A stretch of DNA of 49,171 nucleotides from an uncultured Candidatus Pelagibacter sp. GTDB taxonomy: Bacteria > Pseudomonadota > Alphaproteobacteria > Pelagibacterales > Pelagibacteraceae. The stretch spans positions 1-49,171 of the forward strand of contig CAJQSF010000014.1 in NCBI GenBank assembly GCA_905612495.1, read 5' to 3'. The translations under genes were made by a program, and so were the position numbers. The notes beneath the pieces were generated by a model, which searched no databases, was not told the DNA's origin, and was given only the letters and a program-made list of their open reading frames with translations. This document shows positions 39,731 through 49,161 of the stretch, piece after piece (position 1 is the first letter of the stretch; the number at the start of each line of letters is the position of its first letter).

Positions 39731-39795
39731 GATTCTATTTTTCTATTTTATAGTAAAAATTTGATTAATATATTTAATTATTTACAAGTGTCTTT

Positions 39796-39927
39796 ATGGA
39801 ATTAATCTTAATACTAAAAATACTCTTTATAGTTGGGGCTTTAGTTGCTCTTTATGCTGTATTAAGAAATCTAGATATTATTAAGATTATCTTAGTTTAT
39901 TTTAAAGACTTAATTCTTAGAAAATAA
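39796..39927 (+). CDS. Candidate 43-aa small membrane protein
   Basis: Read by hand: MELILILKILFIVGALVALYAVLRNLDIIKIILVYFKDLILRK; not in the ORF track. Confidence 0.45.
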   Translation: MELILILKILFIVGALVALYAVLRNLDIIKIILVYFKDLILRK

Positions 39928-40602
39928 TTTAACTAATTTTTTAACAGCACTGTTTTTTGAAGCAGATTTAGAAATCATCATACAAGCTTCAGATTTTAAT
40001 ATTTCACCATCTTTAAGTATTCGAAGATTATTGGCTCTTAAAGTTTCCCCAGTTGAAGTAATATCAGTTACAATCTCAGAGGAACCAGTAAAAGGATAAG
40101 CTTCCGTTGCACCAAGGCTACTAACAAGTTTAAATTGAGTAACACCTTTAGAAAATAAAAACTCTCTTGTTAAATTTGGATATTTTGTTGCAACTCTTAA
40201 TCTTTTCTTATTTTTATCTTTAAATTCAAAAGCAATTTCCTCTAAATCTGCAACTGTTTGAACATCAATCCAAGGATCAGGAATAGCCACAACTAAAGTT
40301 GCCTTGCCAAATCCATACTTCTTAACAACATTAATTTTATTTTGAATATTAATTTCACTTTCTTTTAATAAATCATATCCAGAAAAACCAAGATCTAAAG
40401 AACCATCCCCAAGTCTCTCAACTATCTCTCTTGCATGTAAATATAATGTCTTAACATTAGATAAGTTTTTAACAGATCCTAATAAATCTCTTTCTCCTCT
40501 TTCAGATACTAAATTTAATTTATTCTTTTTGAAGATTTTTAATATGTCCTTTCTAAGTCTGCCTTTACTTGGAATTCCAATATTAATTATATTCTTCATC
40601 AT
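39910..40602 (-). CDS. hisG: ATP phosphoribosyltransferase, short form
   Basis: IGIPSKGRLRKDIL, LDLGFSGYDLL, EIVTDITSTGETLRANNL. Confidence 0.93.
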   Translation of the reverse strand: MMKNIINIGIPSKGRLRKDILKIFKKNKLNLVSERGERDLLGSVKNLSNVKTLYLHAREIVERLGDGSLDLGFSGYDLLKESEINIQNKINVVKKYGFGKATLVVAIPDPWIDVQTVADLEEIAFEFKDKNKKRLRVATKYPNLTREFLFSKGVTQFKLVSSLGATEAYPFTGSSEIVTDITSTGETLRANNLRILKDGEILKSEACMMISKSASKNSAVKKLVKLFSKN

Positions 40603-41657
40603 TATGAATTTAAATTTAAAGCAGCTCCTACTGCTGGAACTTGTTTTTTTGATCCAAGATCTGAAATTAATTTGTCGTATCGTCCACCATTAATTATATT
40701 AATATTTTTGGATTTAGACTTGATATCAATTTTAAACACCATGCCCGTATAATATTCTAGCTGACGTCCAAAAGAAGCTGAAAACTCTACATTTAATTTT
40801 TGAATTTTATTTAATGAAGTTGGAAAATATTTTTGATCCACGACTAGGTTAATCTTATTTTTTTTAAAAAAGGTATTTAATTTCTCAGCTGCTTGATTTA
40901 TTGGGCAATTAATTTTTAAAAATTCTTTAATAATTTTTGAAACATTTTTACCCCTACTTGCTCTTCTTGGATCTTTAATTTTATTATTAAATCTCTTTAA
41001 AATTTCCTCAATAGATCGTCCTGCAACTATTGTTTGCTGATTATCTTTTAGCATTTTTAAATATCTTTTTTTATCTACCTCAACAATCGTTGGATCAACA
41101 TCAGAATTAGTCTCTAATCTTTTTAATAAATCATTAAAATAACCTTCTCTCCAAAAATGTCTTGAAAGTCTAAGTTTCCATCGTTTTGGGATATCAAGCT
41201 TTGAAATCAGTAAGTTGAAAATCTCAACATTTCCAATCTTCAAAGTTCCCTTTGTATAGTTTAAATTTGATAAAGATTTTAAAGCAGTATTAATAATTTC
41301 TTTGTCATCATTTTTTTCATCTTTAGAACCAATTATTTCAAAGCCAACTTGATTTCTAATAATAGAATCTTTTTTGTTATTTGATTTTCTGTATGCCTGA
41401 CCACTATAAAATATCTTCTCTTTACCCTTTAGTTTATTCTCTAAGTACCTTAAGCACGATGCAATAGTTAGATCGGGTCTAAGACATAGCTCACTGCCAT
41501 TTTGATCAATAAATGAGAAGATATACTTCCTAAAACTTTCTCCTGACCTTTGCACAATATGATTAGCCTCAATTACCGAAGGTAAATCAATGTACTTAAA
41601 CCCTTTAGATTTTACCGATCTAAGAATTTTTTCAGATAAATTTTTTGATTTCATCAA
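40602..41657 (-). CDS. hisZ: ATP phosphoribosyltransferase regulatory subunit
   Basis: HisRS-like fold: LRPDLTIASCLRYL, FYSGQAYR, GGRYDKLISDLG; next to short-form hisG. Confidence 0.88.
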   Translation of the reverse strand: MMKSKNLSEKILRSVKSKGFKYIDLPSVIEANHIVQRSGESFRKYIFSFIDQNGSELCLRPDLTIASCLRYLENKLKGKEKIFYSGQAYRKSNNKKDSIIRNQVGFEIIGSKDEKNDDKEIINTALKSLSNLNYTKGTLKIGNVEIFNLLISKLDIPKRWKLRLSRHFWREGYFNDLLKRLETNSDVDPTIVEVDKKRYLKMLKDNQQTIVAGRSIEEILKRFNNKIKDPRRASRGKNVSKIIKEFLKINCPINQAAEKLNTFFKKNKINLVVDQKYFPTSLNKIQKLNVEFSASFGRQLEYYTGMVFKIDIKSKSKNINIINGGRYDKLISDLGSKKQVPAVGAALNLNS

Positions 41658-43029
41658 TTAAGTTCTCTTTTGGAAATGTAACTTGATTATTTTCACCCTT
41701 AACCCCTAAAAGATTTTTTAAAGTAATCGTATTATCTTTAAATTCATTCTCACCACAAATCACTGCAATAGGACACTGTTTTTTATTAGCATAGGTTAAT
41801 TGTTTTCCAAGATTTTTTTTACTATCTAAAAATATTTCAGAATTAATATTGTTATCTCGTAAAAGTTTTAAAATCTTATAATAATCTTTTAAATATTTTT
41901 CATCCATTACGCAGACAATTACTGGTTTTTTCTCGTCTATTTTTATTTGATCTAATTGTAACATTGCAAATAATAATCGATCAACTCCAATGCTCATTCC
42001 AGTTCCTGGTATATCAACTCCCTTAAATCTTGAGATTAATTTGTTATATTGTCCACCTGAACAGATACTTCCAATATCAACCTCTTTACCTTTGTTGTTT
42101 GTTGCTTTGAAGTTCAAGTTTGTTTCAACACAAAACCCATCATAATAAGCAAGGCCTCTAACAATAGTAAAATTAGTCTTTATCTGATCTAGATAATCAC
42201 CATAACTTACAACTTCTAATAAATTCTCTAACTCTTTAATTCCTTCTTGAGATAGTGGATTTTTTAAATTTTCTTTTAATTCCTTTAAATCTTTTACTTT
42301 TAAAAAATTAATAATTTGTGAAGCTTCATCATCAGTTAAGTCAGCACCTTTAGTAACCGCCCCACTAACGTCTACTCTTTCTTTTTTTAATAAATCTTCA
42401 ACTCCTCTTAATCCAAAACCAGGTTTATCTAGCTTATCAATAGCTCTCATAACTTTTATTTCTTTGTCTTCAGATATTTTAAGATCTTCAATTAACCCTT
42501 GAACAATTTTTCTATTACTAATGTTAATTACAAACTGGTCTTTATTTAATCCACAAGAAAGGAGTGTACTTGCAATTAAATTGCATAGTTCTGCATTTGC
42601 CTGTGCTGGGTTAACGTTACCAATAATATCACAATCTGCTTGAGTGAACTCACGATACCTCGCATTGCCTCCTTTTTCATTTCTAAATACATTTTGGATT
42701 GCATATCTTTTATAAGGTAAGGGTAATTCTTGATTATTTTGTGCAACAAATCTAGCTAATGGACTTGATAAATCATATCGAAGAGTAATACTTTTTTCAC
42801 CGTCCTTAAATGAGAATACATCTGACATAGGATTACTATCATCATCTGCCAGAAATGATCCTATATTTTCACTAATTTCAAATGATGGAGTTTCAAGTGG
42901 TTCAAAACCAAACTTTACAAAATTATTCTCAATAATATTAATTAACTTTTTCTTAAGAATTAATTTCTTATTCCATCTATCTTCAAATCCTGAGGGTAAC
43001 CCAGGAATTAATTTATTTTCTTTATTCAT
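41632..43029 (-). CDS. hisS: Histidyl-tRNA synthetase
   Basis: GLPSGFEDRW, LRYDLSSPLARFVA, FRNEKGGNARYREFTQADCDIIG; start trimmed to MNKENKL because the upstream extension lies in tRNA-His. Confidence 0.94.
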   Translation of the reverse strand: MNKENKLIPGLPSGFEDRWNKKLILKKKLINIIENNFVKFGFEPLETPSFEISENIGSFLADDDSNPMSDVFSFKDGEKSITLRYDLSSPLARFVAQNNQELPLPYKRYAIQNVFRNEKGGNARYREFTQADCDIIGNVNPAQANAELCNLIASTLLSCGLNKDQFVINISNRKIVQGLIEDLKISEDKEIKVMRAIDKLDKPGFGLRGVEDLLKKERVDVSGAVTKGADLTDDEASQIINFLKVKDLKELKENLKNPLSQEGIKELENLLEVVSYGDYLDQIKTNFTIVRGLAYYDGFCVETNLNFKATNNKGKEVDIGSICSGGQYNKLISRFKGVDIPGTGMSIGVDRLLFAMLQLDQIKIDEKKPVIVCVMDEKYLKDYYKILKLLRDNNINSEIFLDSKKNLGKQLTYANKKQCPIAVICGENEFKDNTITLKNLLGVKGENNQVTFPKENLIDEIKKFI

Positions 43030-43035
43030 TTTTTT

Positions 43036-43110
43036 TGGTACCCGCGCTTGGAATCGAACCAAATCCTATAGTTCCACAAACTATCGTACTAACCGTTATA
43101 CTACGCAGGC
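43036..43110 (-). tRNA. tRNA-His (GTG), encoded CCA, A73, no encoded G-1
   Basis: GCCTGCGTAGTATAACGGTTAGTACGATAGTTTGTGGAACTATAGGATTTGGTTCGATTCCAAGCGCGGGTACCA folds as a cloverleaf by hand; loop TTGTGGA. Confidence 0.95.
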
Positions 43111-43162
43111 ATTCCTTGTTTTTATATTATTTTTGTGTGGATTAAAATTATATTATAAATAA

Positions 43163-43178
43163 ATAGCCTACAGGCTAT
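43163..43178 (-). terminator. Terminator-like hairpin ATAGCC-TGTA-GGCTAT followed by TTTATTT on the minus strand
   Basis: Perfect inverted repeat with T-rich downstream tract. Confidence 0.4.
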
Positions 43179-43225
43179 GCAAACAAACTCTGTGAGTACT
43201 TCTTGAAGTCTCTCTGTATGTAATA

Positions 43226-43254
43226 TTTATAATCATTGGTAGTCTTTTAGACAA
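43226..43254 (-). promoter_or_regulatory. Sigma70-like promoter: TTGTCT-17 nt-TATAAA
   Basis: Minus-strand -35-like hexamer at 43249-43254 and -10-like hexamer at 43226-43231, spacing 17 nt. Confidence 0.4.
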
Positions 43255-43298
43255 TTCTAAATAATATTCAATAATAATTTAAAATTTTAGGGTGATGG

Positions 43299-43374
43299 TG
43301 GTGGCCCCAACTGGACTCGAACCAGTGACACACGGATTTTCAATCCGATGCTCTACCAACTGAGCTACAGGGCC
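43299..43374 (-). tRNA. tRNA-Phe (GAA), encoded CCA
   Basis: GGCCCTGTAGCTCAGTTGGTAGAGCATCGGATTGAAAATCCGTGTGTCACTGGTTCGAGTCCAGTTGGGGCCACCA; loop TTGAAAA. Confidence 0.97.
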
Positions 43375-43379
43375 CCGTA

Positions 43380-43595
43380 TTAACCTCTAAAAGTGATACG
43401 ACCTTTGGTCAAATCGTAAGGCGTCATTTCTACCTGAACCTTATCACCTTGGAGTACTCTAATTCTGTTCTTACGTAATTTGCCTGCAGCATGTGCTGTA
43501 ACAATATGGCCATTTTCTAATTTAACTCTGAACATTGCATTCGGTAATAGATCCTCAACAATTCCTGAGAACGACAGCATTTCTTGTTTTGACAA
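43380..43595 (-). CDS. infA: Translation initiation factor IF-1
   Basis: [58 protein letters not shown]. Confidence 0.98.
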   Translation of the reverse strand: MSKQEMLSFSGIVEDLLPNAMFRVKLENGHIVTAHAAGKLRKNRIRVLQGDKVQVEMTPYDLTKGRITFRG

Positions 43596-43597
43596 AT

Positions 43598-44884
43598 TTA
43601 TTTTCTCCTAATTCTTTTTTCTACTGATCTAGCGTGTCCCGCTAAACCTTCGTAGTTTGCAAGTGTTATAACTGATGGACCGAGGGTTTCAATCCCTTTT
43701 TTTGATAGGTTTATATATGAAATTCTTTTATAAAATTCATTTACACTAACGCCACTTGAATATCTTGCAGAAGAATTGGTTGGTAGTACGTGGTTAGAAC
43801 CAACATTATAATCTGTCATAGCCATCACAGCATACTTACCTAAACAAATAGATCCTGAGTTTTTAATTTTTCCAACCATATTTTTATAGTTCTTAATATT
43901 AAGCTCCAAATGTTCTGGTGCAATTTTATTTATAGTATCAATAATTTTTTGATCGGATGTAATATGAATTAAAATACCATTATTACTCAAGCTATTTCTT
44001 GCGATCGTTGATCTTGGTAAACTTTTTAATTGTTTATTAATTTCTTCATAAATTTTATTGATAATTAATTTATCTTTTGAAATTAAAATACATTGAGCAA
44101 GATTATCATGTTCTGCTTGTCCTATTAGGTCACTTGCAATCCATTCTGAATTTGAAAACTTATCACATACAACTGTTACTTCTGAAGGTCCAGCAATCAT
44201 TCCTTCAATTCCAACATCACCAAAGACTTCTTTTTTAGCTGCTGCCACATAAGAATTTCCAGGGCCAACAATTTTATCAACTTTTTTAATCTTTTTAGTA
44301 CCATATGCAACTGCTGCAATCGCTGGTGGCCCACCTATTGAATAAATTTCTTTAATTTTACATTTTCTTGCAGCATACAATACTGCCGGATTTTGTTTGC
44401 CTTTTTGACCTGGGTTGATCATCACTAATCTTTTAACACCTGCAACAAGAGCTGGAATTGCATTCATTAAAACACTTGATGGGTATGAAGCTGTTGAACC
44501 TGGCACATAAATTGCAACTGATTCAATTGGAATATATTTGTATTCAAGTTTATTTTTTAGTTTATCCGTATAAGAAATATCTTTGAATTTTTGTAAAGAG
44601 TGAAATTTATAAATTCTATTATAAGCAAGATCTATTGCTTTTTTAACTTTTAAGTCTAGGGACTTTATGGCTTTAATTATTTTTTTAGGATTTGGAATAA
44701 TAATACTATTTTTATTAAATTTTTTTTCATATTTCAAAACAGCTTTATCACCATTTTTTTTAACATCTTTAATAATTTTAGTAACTGAAACTGAGTTAAG
44801 CTGAATTTTATTTTTTCGTTTAGATAGCAGTTTATCTAAAGTTACATCAAAGTTTTTAATTTTACTGTCTAATATTTTAATCAT
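43598..44884 (-). CDS. hisD: Histidinol dehydrogenase
   Basis: [46 protein letters not shown]. Confidence 0.96.
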   Translation of the reverse strand: MIKILDSKIKNFDVTLDKLLSKRKNKIQLNSVSVTKIIKDVKKNGDKAVLKYEKKFNKNSIIIPNPKKIIKAIKSLDLKVKKAIDLAYNRIYKFHSLQKFKDISYTDKLKNKLEYKYIPIESVAIYVPGSTASYPSSVLMNAIPALVAGVKRLVMINPGQKGKQNPAVLYAARKCKIKEIYSIGGPPAIAAVAYGTKKIKKVDKIVGPGNSYVAAAKKEVFGDVGIEGMIAGPSEVTVVCDKFSNSEWIASDLIGQAEHDNLAQCILISKDKLIINKIYEEINKQLKSLPRSTIARNSLSNNGILIHITSDQKIIDTINKIAPEHLELNIKNYKNMVGKIKNSGSICLGKYAVMAMTDYNVGSNHVLPTNSSARYSSGVSVNEFYKRISYINLSKKGIETLGPSVITLANYEGLAGHARSVEKRIRRK

Positions 44885-45279
44885 TAATCAATTTTATTTT
44901 GATCATCAAGAGTTACTTCAATTATTTCTGTCGATAAAGTTATATATGCATTATTAGTAAAAATTAAATTAATCTCATAATTGTCATTATTTTTTAAATA
45001 ATCCATAGTTATCAATTCAAGTTTTTGATCAATATCATCTTGTTTTATATTTTTAGATTTAACACTATCTACAAACTCAAATTTACAGATGCTATTTACT
45101 TTTTTACCCTCATTTTCTGATTCAATTTTTGTTCGCTTTAAAGATAATAAGAAAACCTTATTTTTTTGAAGATATTTGATTTCGCTAACTTTGATCTCAG
45201 CTCCAGCACAACATGCTGAAATCATTTGCAAACCTTCATTATCATTTGCAATAATTTTTGATAAATATTTTTTTTTCAT
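44884..45279 (-). CDS. DUF2948 family protein
   Basis: LQMISACCAGAEIKVSEIKYLQKNKVFLLSLKR; murA-DUF2948-hisD order seen in alphaproteobacteria. Confidence 0.75.
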   Translation of the reverse strand: MKKKYLSKIIANDNEGLQMISACCAGAEIKVSEIKYLQKNKVFLLSLKRTKIESENEGKKVNSICKFEFVDSVKSKNIKQDDIDQKLELITMDYLKNNDNYEINLIFTNNAYITLSTEIIEVTLDDQNKID

Positions 45280-46532
45280 TAATTAACTCTTCTAATTTTA
45301 GCACCTACTTTTTTTAACTTCTTTTCTATGTCCTCATACCCTCTATCAAGGTGATATATTCTATTAATTACAGACTTTCCTTTGGCTGTGAGTGCCGCAA
45401 GTATTAGAGAGACAGACGCTCTTAAATCTGTTGCCATTAGTTCCGCTGCTTCAAATTTAATATTTCCCTCTATTGTAGCTTTATTTCCATTGATAGAAAT
45501 TTTGGCTCCCATTCTATTTAATTCTGCTACGTGCATAAATCTATTTTCAAATATTTCTTCTCTAATATAAGATTTCTTATTTGCCTTACATAGCAAGACC
45601 ATCATTTGTGCTTGCAAATCTGTTGGAAAACCAGGGTAAGGGGATGTTTTAATATTTATACTTTTAATCTTTTTACTTCCTTGAATCAGTATTTCATTTT
45701 TCTTTTGGATAATTTTTGCACCTAATTTTTTTATAATATTAATTTCTGTATTGATAATCTTTGGATCGATTCCAACAATCTTTAGATTTCCTTCAGTTAA
45801 AGCAGCGGCTATTAAGTAAGTGCCTGCTTCTATTCTATCTGGCATTACTTTATATTTTATTTCACTGAGATTTTTTATACCTTCAATTTTAATGGTTCTG
45901 TTCGAAGTCCATTTAATATTACAACCCATCTTAATTAAGAAATTAACTAAATCTTTAATTTCAGGCTCTATTGCACAATTTGATAATGTTGTTTTTCCTT
46001 TAGCCAAGCAAGATGCAATAATCAAATTTTCAGTGGCACCAACTGAAATTTTTGGGAATTTAATATTTGCTCCAACTAAACCTTTTGGGGCATTTGCGTG
46101 AACGTATCCTTGAATAATTTTATATTTTACTCCAAGTTTTGATAACGCTTGTAAGTGAATATCAACTGGCCTTGTGCCAATCGCACAGCCACCTGGTAAA
46201 GATACTTTTGCTTTACCAAATTTTGCTATTAATGGTCCTAAAACTAATATTCCTGCTCTCATAGTTTTAACCAAGCTATAAGCTGCAAAAGTTTTGATTT
46301 GTTTATTGTTATTAATAGTTAGTATTTTTTTGTTATCCTCAATAGATGACCCTAAAGACTTCAATAATAGTATCATTGTTTCAATATCTTTTACCTTGGG
46401 TAAATTTGTTAAAGATATCTTTTTATCTGATAATAAAGTAGCAGCTAAAATTGGTAGAGATGCATTTTTAGAACCTGAAATTTTAATTTGTCCCTTGGGC
46501 TTTGTTGCTCCAAAGACTTCCAATTTTTTCAT
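45279..46532 (-). CDS. murA: UDP-N-acetylglucosamine 1-carboxyvinyltransferase
   Basis: ISGSKNASLPILAATLL, LPGGCAIGTRPVDIH, PYPGFPTDLQAQ. Confidence 0.96.
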   Translation of the reverse strand: MKKLEVFGATKPKGQIKISGSKNASLPILAATLLSDKKISLTNLPKVKDIETMILLLKSLGSSIEDNKKILTINNNKQIKTFAAYSLVKTMRAGILVLGPLIAKFGKAKVSLPGGCAIGTRPVDIHLQALSKLGVKYKIIQGYVHANAPKGLVGANIKFPKISVGATENLIIASCLAKGKTTLSNCAIEPEIKDLVNFLIKMGCNIKWTSNRTIKIEGIKNLSEIKYKVMPDRIEAGTYLIAAALTEGNLKIVGIDPKIINTEINIIKKLGAKIIQKKNEILIQGSKKIKSINIKTSPYPGFPTDLQAQMMVLLCKANKKSYIREEIFENRFMHVAELNRMGAKISINGNKATIEGNIKFEAAELMATDLRASVSLILAALTAKGKSVINRIYHLDRGYEDIEKKLKKVGAKIRRVN

Positions 46533-46534
46533 TA

Positions 46535-47092
46535 TTATACTTTTGGTAAAGTTACTCCTGTTTGACCCATATATTTACCTTTACGGTCAGCGTATGAAGT
46601 TTCTGGGGCCTGATCTCCTTTTAGAAATAAAAATTGAGCAACTCCTTCGTTTGCATATATTTTTGCTGGTAGTGGAGTGGTGTTTGAAAATTCAAGCGTA
46701 ACAGTACCAAAAAATTCTGATTCAATCGGTGTTACGTTAACTATAATTCCAGTTCTTGCGTAGGTACTCTTACCAACAACAATACACATGACGTCTCTTG
46801 GAATTTTAAAAACCTCTATTGTGGTCCCTAGAGCAAAAGAGTTTGGTGGGATAATAATATATTCAGAACTTTTCTTTGTAACAAAATTATCTGAAGTAAA
46901 TTTTTTTGGATCAACAATAGAAGAGTTTACATTATGAAATATTTTAAATTCATCAGCTACTCTTGCGTCATAACCAAATGAACTTAGACCATAAGAAATT
47001 TTACCGTCTCTAACCTGCTTATCTACAAAAGGAGAAATCATTGCCTCTTCGAGTGCAAGTTTTCTTATAGATTTATCGGAAAGTACTGACAT
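46535..47092 (-). CDS. dcd: dCTP deaminase
   Basis: [45 protein letters not shown]. Confidence 0.95.
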   Translation of the reverse strand: MSVLSDKSIRKLALEEAMISPFVDKQVRDGKISYGLSSFGYDARVADEFKIFHNVNSSIVDPKKFTSDNFVTKKSSEYIIIPPNSFALGTTIEVFKIPRDVMCIVVGKSTYARTGIIVNVTPIESEFFGTVTLEFSNTTPLPAKIYANEGVAQFLFLKGDQAPETSYADRKGKYMGQTGVTLPKV

Positions 47093-47193
47093 TATTTACT
47101 TTTCTTCTTGTTTTTTTTTTGAAAAATTTTTCTTTTTTTAAGGTTTTTTTTAAGTGCTAAACTTAATCTTTCATTTTTTTCTTTATCCCTCAT
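47092..47193 (-). CDS. Candidate 33-aa basic small protein
   Basis: Read by hand: [38 protein letters not shown] start/stop overlaps with both neighbours. Confidence 0.65.
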   Translation of the reverse strand: MRDKEKNERLSLALKKNLKKRKIFQKKNKKKSK

Positions 47194-47390
47194 TATTTAT
47201 CTGGATTAGTTAAAAAATCTAAAGTGATAGGTTTTGATGCATCTAAAGTTTTCTCTGGCTCTTCTTGTGCCTTTGGACCTTCTTTAGCTTCACGCTTTGC
47301 TCTTTTTTCTGCAAGCTTCTTTTCTCTTTTGGCTTGCTTTTCCATGAGCTTGTTGCCTTTAGTAGATTTATAATCGTAATGAATTCCCAT
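47193..47390 (-). CDS. Small charged hypothetical protein
   Basis: 65-aa ORF MGIHYDYKSTKGNKLMEKQAKREKKLAEKRAKREAK...; coupled by TAATG to the next ORF. Confidence 0.65.
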   Translation of the reverse strand: MGIHYDYKSTKGNKLMEKQAKREKKLAEKRAKREAKEGPKAQEEPEKTLDASKPITLDFLTNPDK

Positions 47391-47493
47391 AAAATTTTCC
47401 TCAGCTAAATATAAATCATTATATGAAAAAAATTAAGGCAATACTTTGAAAAAGTGATTTATAGTAGAAAATGCTTCAATAAATAACAAAATA

Positions 47494-47567
47494 GCCCCTG
47501 TAGTTAAATGGCATAACATGTCCATGGTAAGGATAAATTTCAAGTTCGATTCTTGGTGGGGGCACCA
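47494..47567 (+). tRNA. tRNA-Thr (GGT), encoded CCA
   Basis: GCCCCTGTAGTTAAATGGCATAACATGTCCATGGTAAGGATAAATTTCAAGTTCGATTCTTGGTGGGGGCACCA; loop ATGGTAA. Confidence 0.9.
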
Positions 47568-47612
47568 GTTTATTTAAATAAATTACTCTTTAAATTAGAA
47601 TATTCACCAAGT

Positions 47613-48755
47613 TTACCTAGTAATAAAATTTACTGTGTCTGCTATATAGCTCAATTGTTTTTTAGTTAAATCAATGCCTGTGGGTATATAAAAACCATTA
47701 TTTGAAAGATATTCTGCATTTGGGTATTTTTCATTTTTGAATAAATTAAGCTTTTTAAAAATATCTTGTTTATGCATTGGCCAAAAAAAAGGTCTAGTTT
47801 CAATGCCTTTTTTAAAAAGTTTTTTCTGTATTTCGGTTTTATATTTTAATGAATTGATCTTCAAAACTACTCCATAAATCCAATAAATATTTTTGGCATA
47901 GGAAGTTTCTTTTGGTTGAATTAAAATATTTTTATTATTTATAAAGCTTTTATAATAATAATTGCCGATAAATCTTTTTTTTTTAATTATTTGATTTATT
48001 CTTTTTAATTGATTAACGCCAAGTGCTGCTTGCATATTGGTCAGTCTATAATTCCAGCTTATATCCGTATGATTAAACCTGTTGATTTTACCAAAGTTAA
48101 GATTTTTTAAATCTTTAATTTTTTCATAAAGGCTTTTATTATTTGTTAATACCATTCCACCTTCTCCAGTAGTAATATGTTTATTAGCATAAAAACTAAA
48201 AGTACTAATATCTCCAAAACTACCACACTTATTTTTTTTATAATTTTGCCCGAGCATTTCTGCTGCATCTTCAATTAAATAAAGTTTATATTTTTTGCAT
48301 ATTTTTAATATTTTATCCATATCACATGGGAAGCCATAAATATGAGGTAACATTATAGCCTTGGTTTTTTTTGTAATTTTTTCTTCTATTTTTTTAACAT
48401 CAATATTCCATGTATCTAAATCAGAATCAATTAACACAGGCTTTGCTAAATTTTTTATAATAGCTATTGCATTAGATATTATTGTAAAAGTTGGCATTAT
48501 TATTTCATCATTTTTTTTTAGTCCAAGGCTTTTAACTGCTATTTCCAAAGCAGCTGTTCCACTAGATACAGCGCAAGCATACTTACGGTTAACAAATTTT
48601 GATAAGTTTTTTTCAAATAAAATTATGTCTGGTCCAGCAGAAGATATCCAACCACTTTTTACTGCCTTATAAATTTTTTTGGCATCCCCTTCAGTTACTA
48701 TTGGACGATTTACAGGTAAGAATATTTTTTTATTTAATTTTGATTTTTTTTTCAT
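47613..48755 (-). CDS. DegT/DnrJ/EryC1/StrS family PLP aminotransferase
   Basis: CAVSSGTAALEIAVKSL, LIEDAAEMLGQNYKKNKCGSFGDISTFSFYANKHITTGEGGMVLTNN. Confidence 0.94.
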   Translation of the reverse strand: MKKKSKLNKKIFLPVNRPIVTEGDAKKIYKAVKSGWISSAGPDIILFEKNLSKFVNRKYACAVSSGTAALEIAVKSLGLKKNDEIIMPTFTIISNAIAIIKNLAKPVLIDSDLDTWNIDVKKIEEKITKKTKAIMLPHIYGFPCDMDKILKICKKYKLYLIEDAAEMLGQNYKKNKCGSFGDISTFSFYANKHITTGEGGMVLTNNKSLYEKIKDLKNLNFGKINRFNHTDISWNYRLTNMQAALGVNQLKRINQIIKKKRFIGNYYYKSFINNKNILIQPKETSYAKNIYWIYGVVLKINSLKYKTEIQKKLFKKGIETRPFFWPMHKQDIFKKLNLFKNEKYPNAEYLSNNGFYIPTGIDLTKKQLSYIADTVNFITR

Positions 48756-49161
48756 CTACTTTTTCAAAAAGAACTTTATCAATTAGTTTAATATATGGCC
48801 CTTGTTTAATTTCAATTATAGAGCAATCTTTTATAATCTTAAATCCATGATGACTCTCATGTAAAAAAATGATGTCTCCTCTTTTTAGGATTTTACTAAA
48901 AATATATTTTTTTTTGCTATTATAAAAATCAGTTCTAAGAATACCTTTTTGTATGATTAATACTTCTGAGGTATGATATACTTTTCTTAAATATTTTTTA
49001 TGCGTATGCGGTTTAATAAAATGGTTTTTTGAATAATTTATGACACCTAGCTGCTGTGTAAAATTATTTGGTGTAATAAAATTAGGACCTTTTTTATTAA
49101 TTTTTCCTGCTTTTATAATGAGTGCAATTAGTTTTTTTTTATCAAATATTTTTTGAATCAT
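48730..49161 (-). CDS. Cupin-fold protein of a sugar/surface-glycan pathway
   Basis: FIKPHTHKKYLRKVYHTSEVLIIQKGILRTDFY, LHESHHGFKIIKDCSIIEIKQGPY; overlaps the aminotransferase. Confidence 0.7.
   Translation of the reverse strand: MIQKIFDKKKLIALIIKAGKINKKGPNFITPNNFTQQLGVINYSKNHFIKPHTHKKYLRKVYHTSEVLIIQKGILRTDFYNSKKKYIFSKILKRGDIIFLHESHHGFKIIKDCSIIEIKQGPYIKLIDKVLFEKVDEKKIKIK

Noticed and set aside
43030-43062. N-terminal extension MVRFQARVPKK of the hisS ORF
   Set aside because: Lies within the tRNA-His 3' half; start at 43029 matches HisRS N-termini.
46294-46701. 135-aa plus-strand ORF spanning murA/dcd
   Set aside because: Antisense to two confident genes; no family resemblance.
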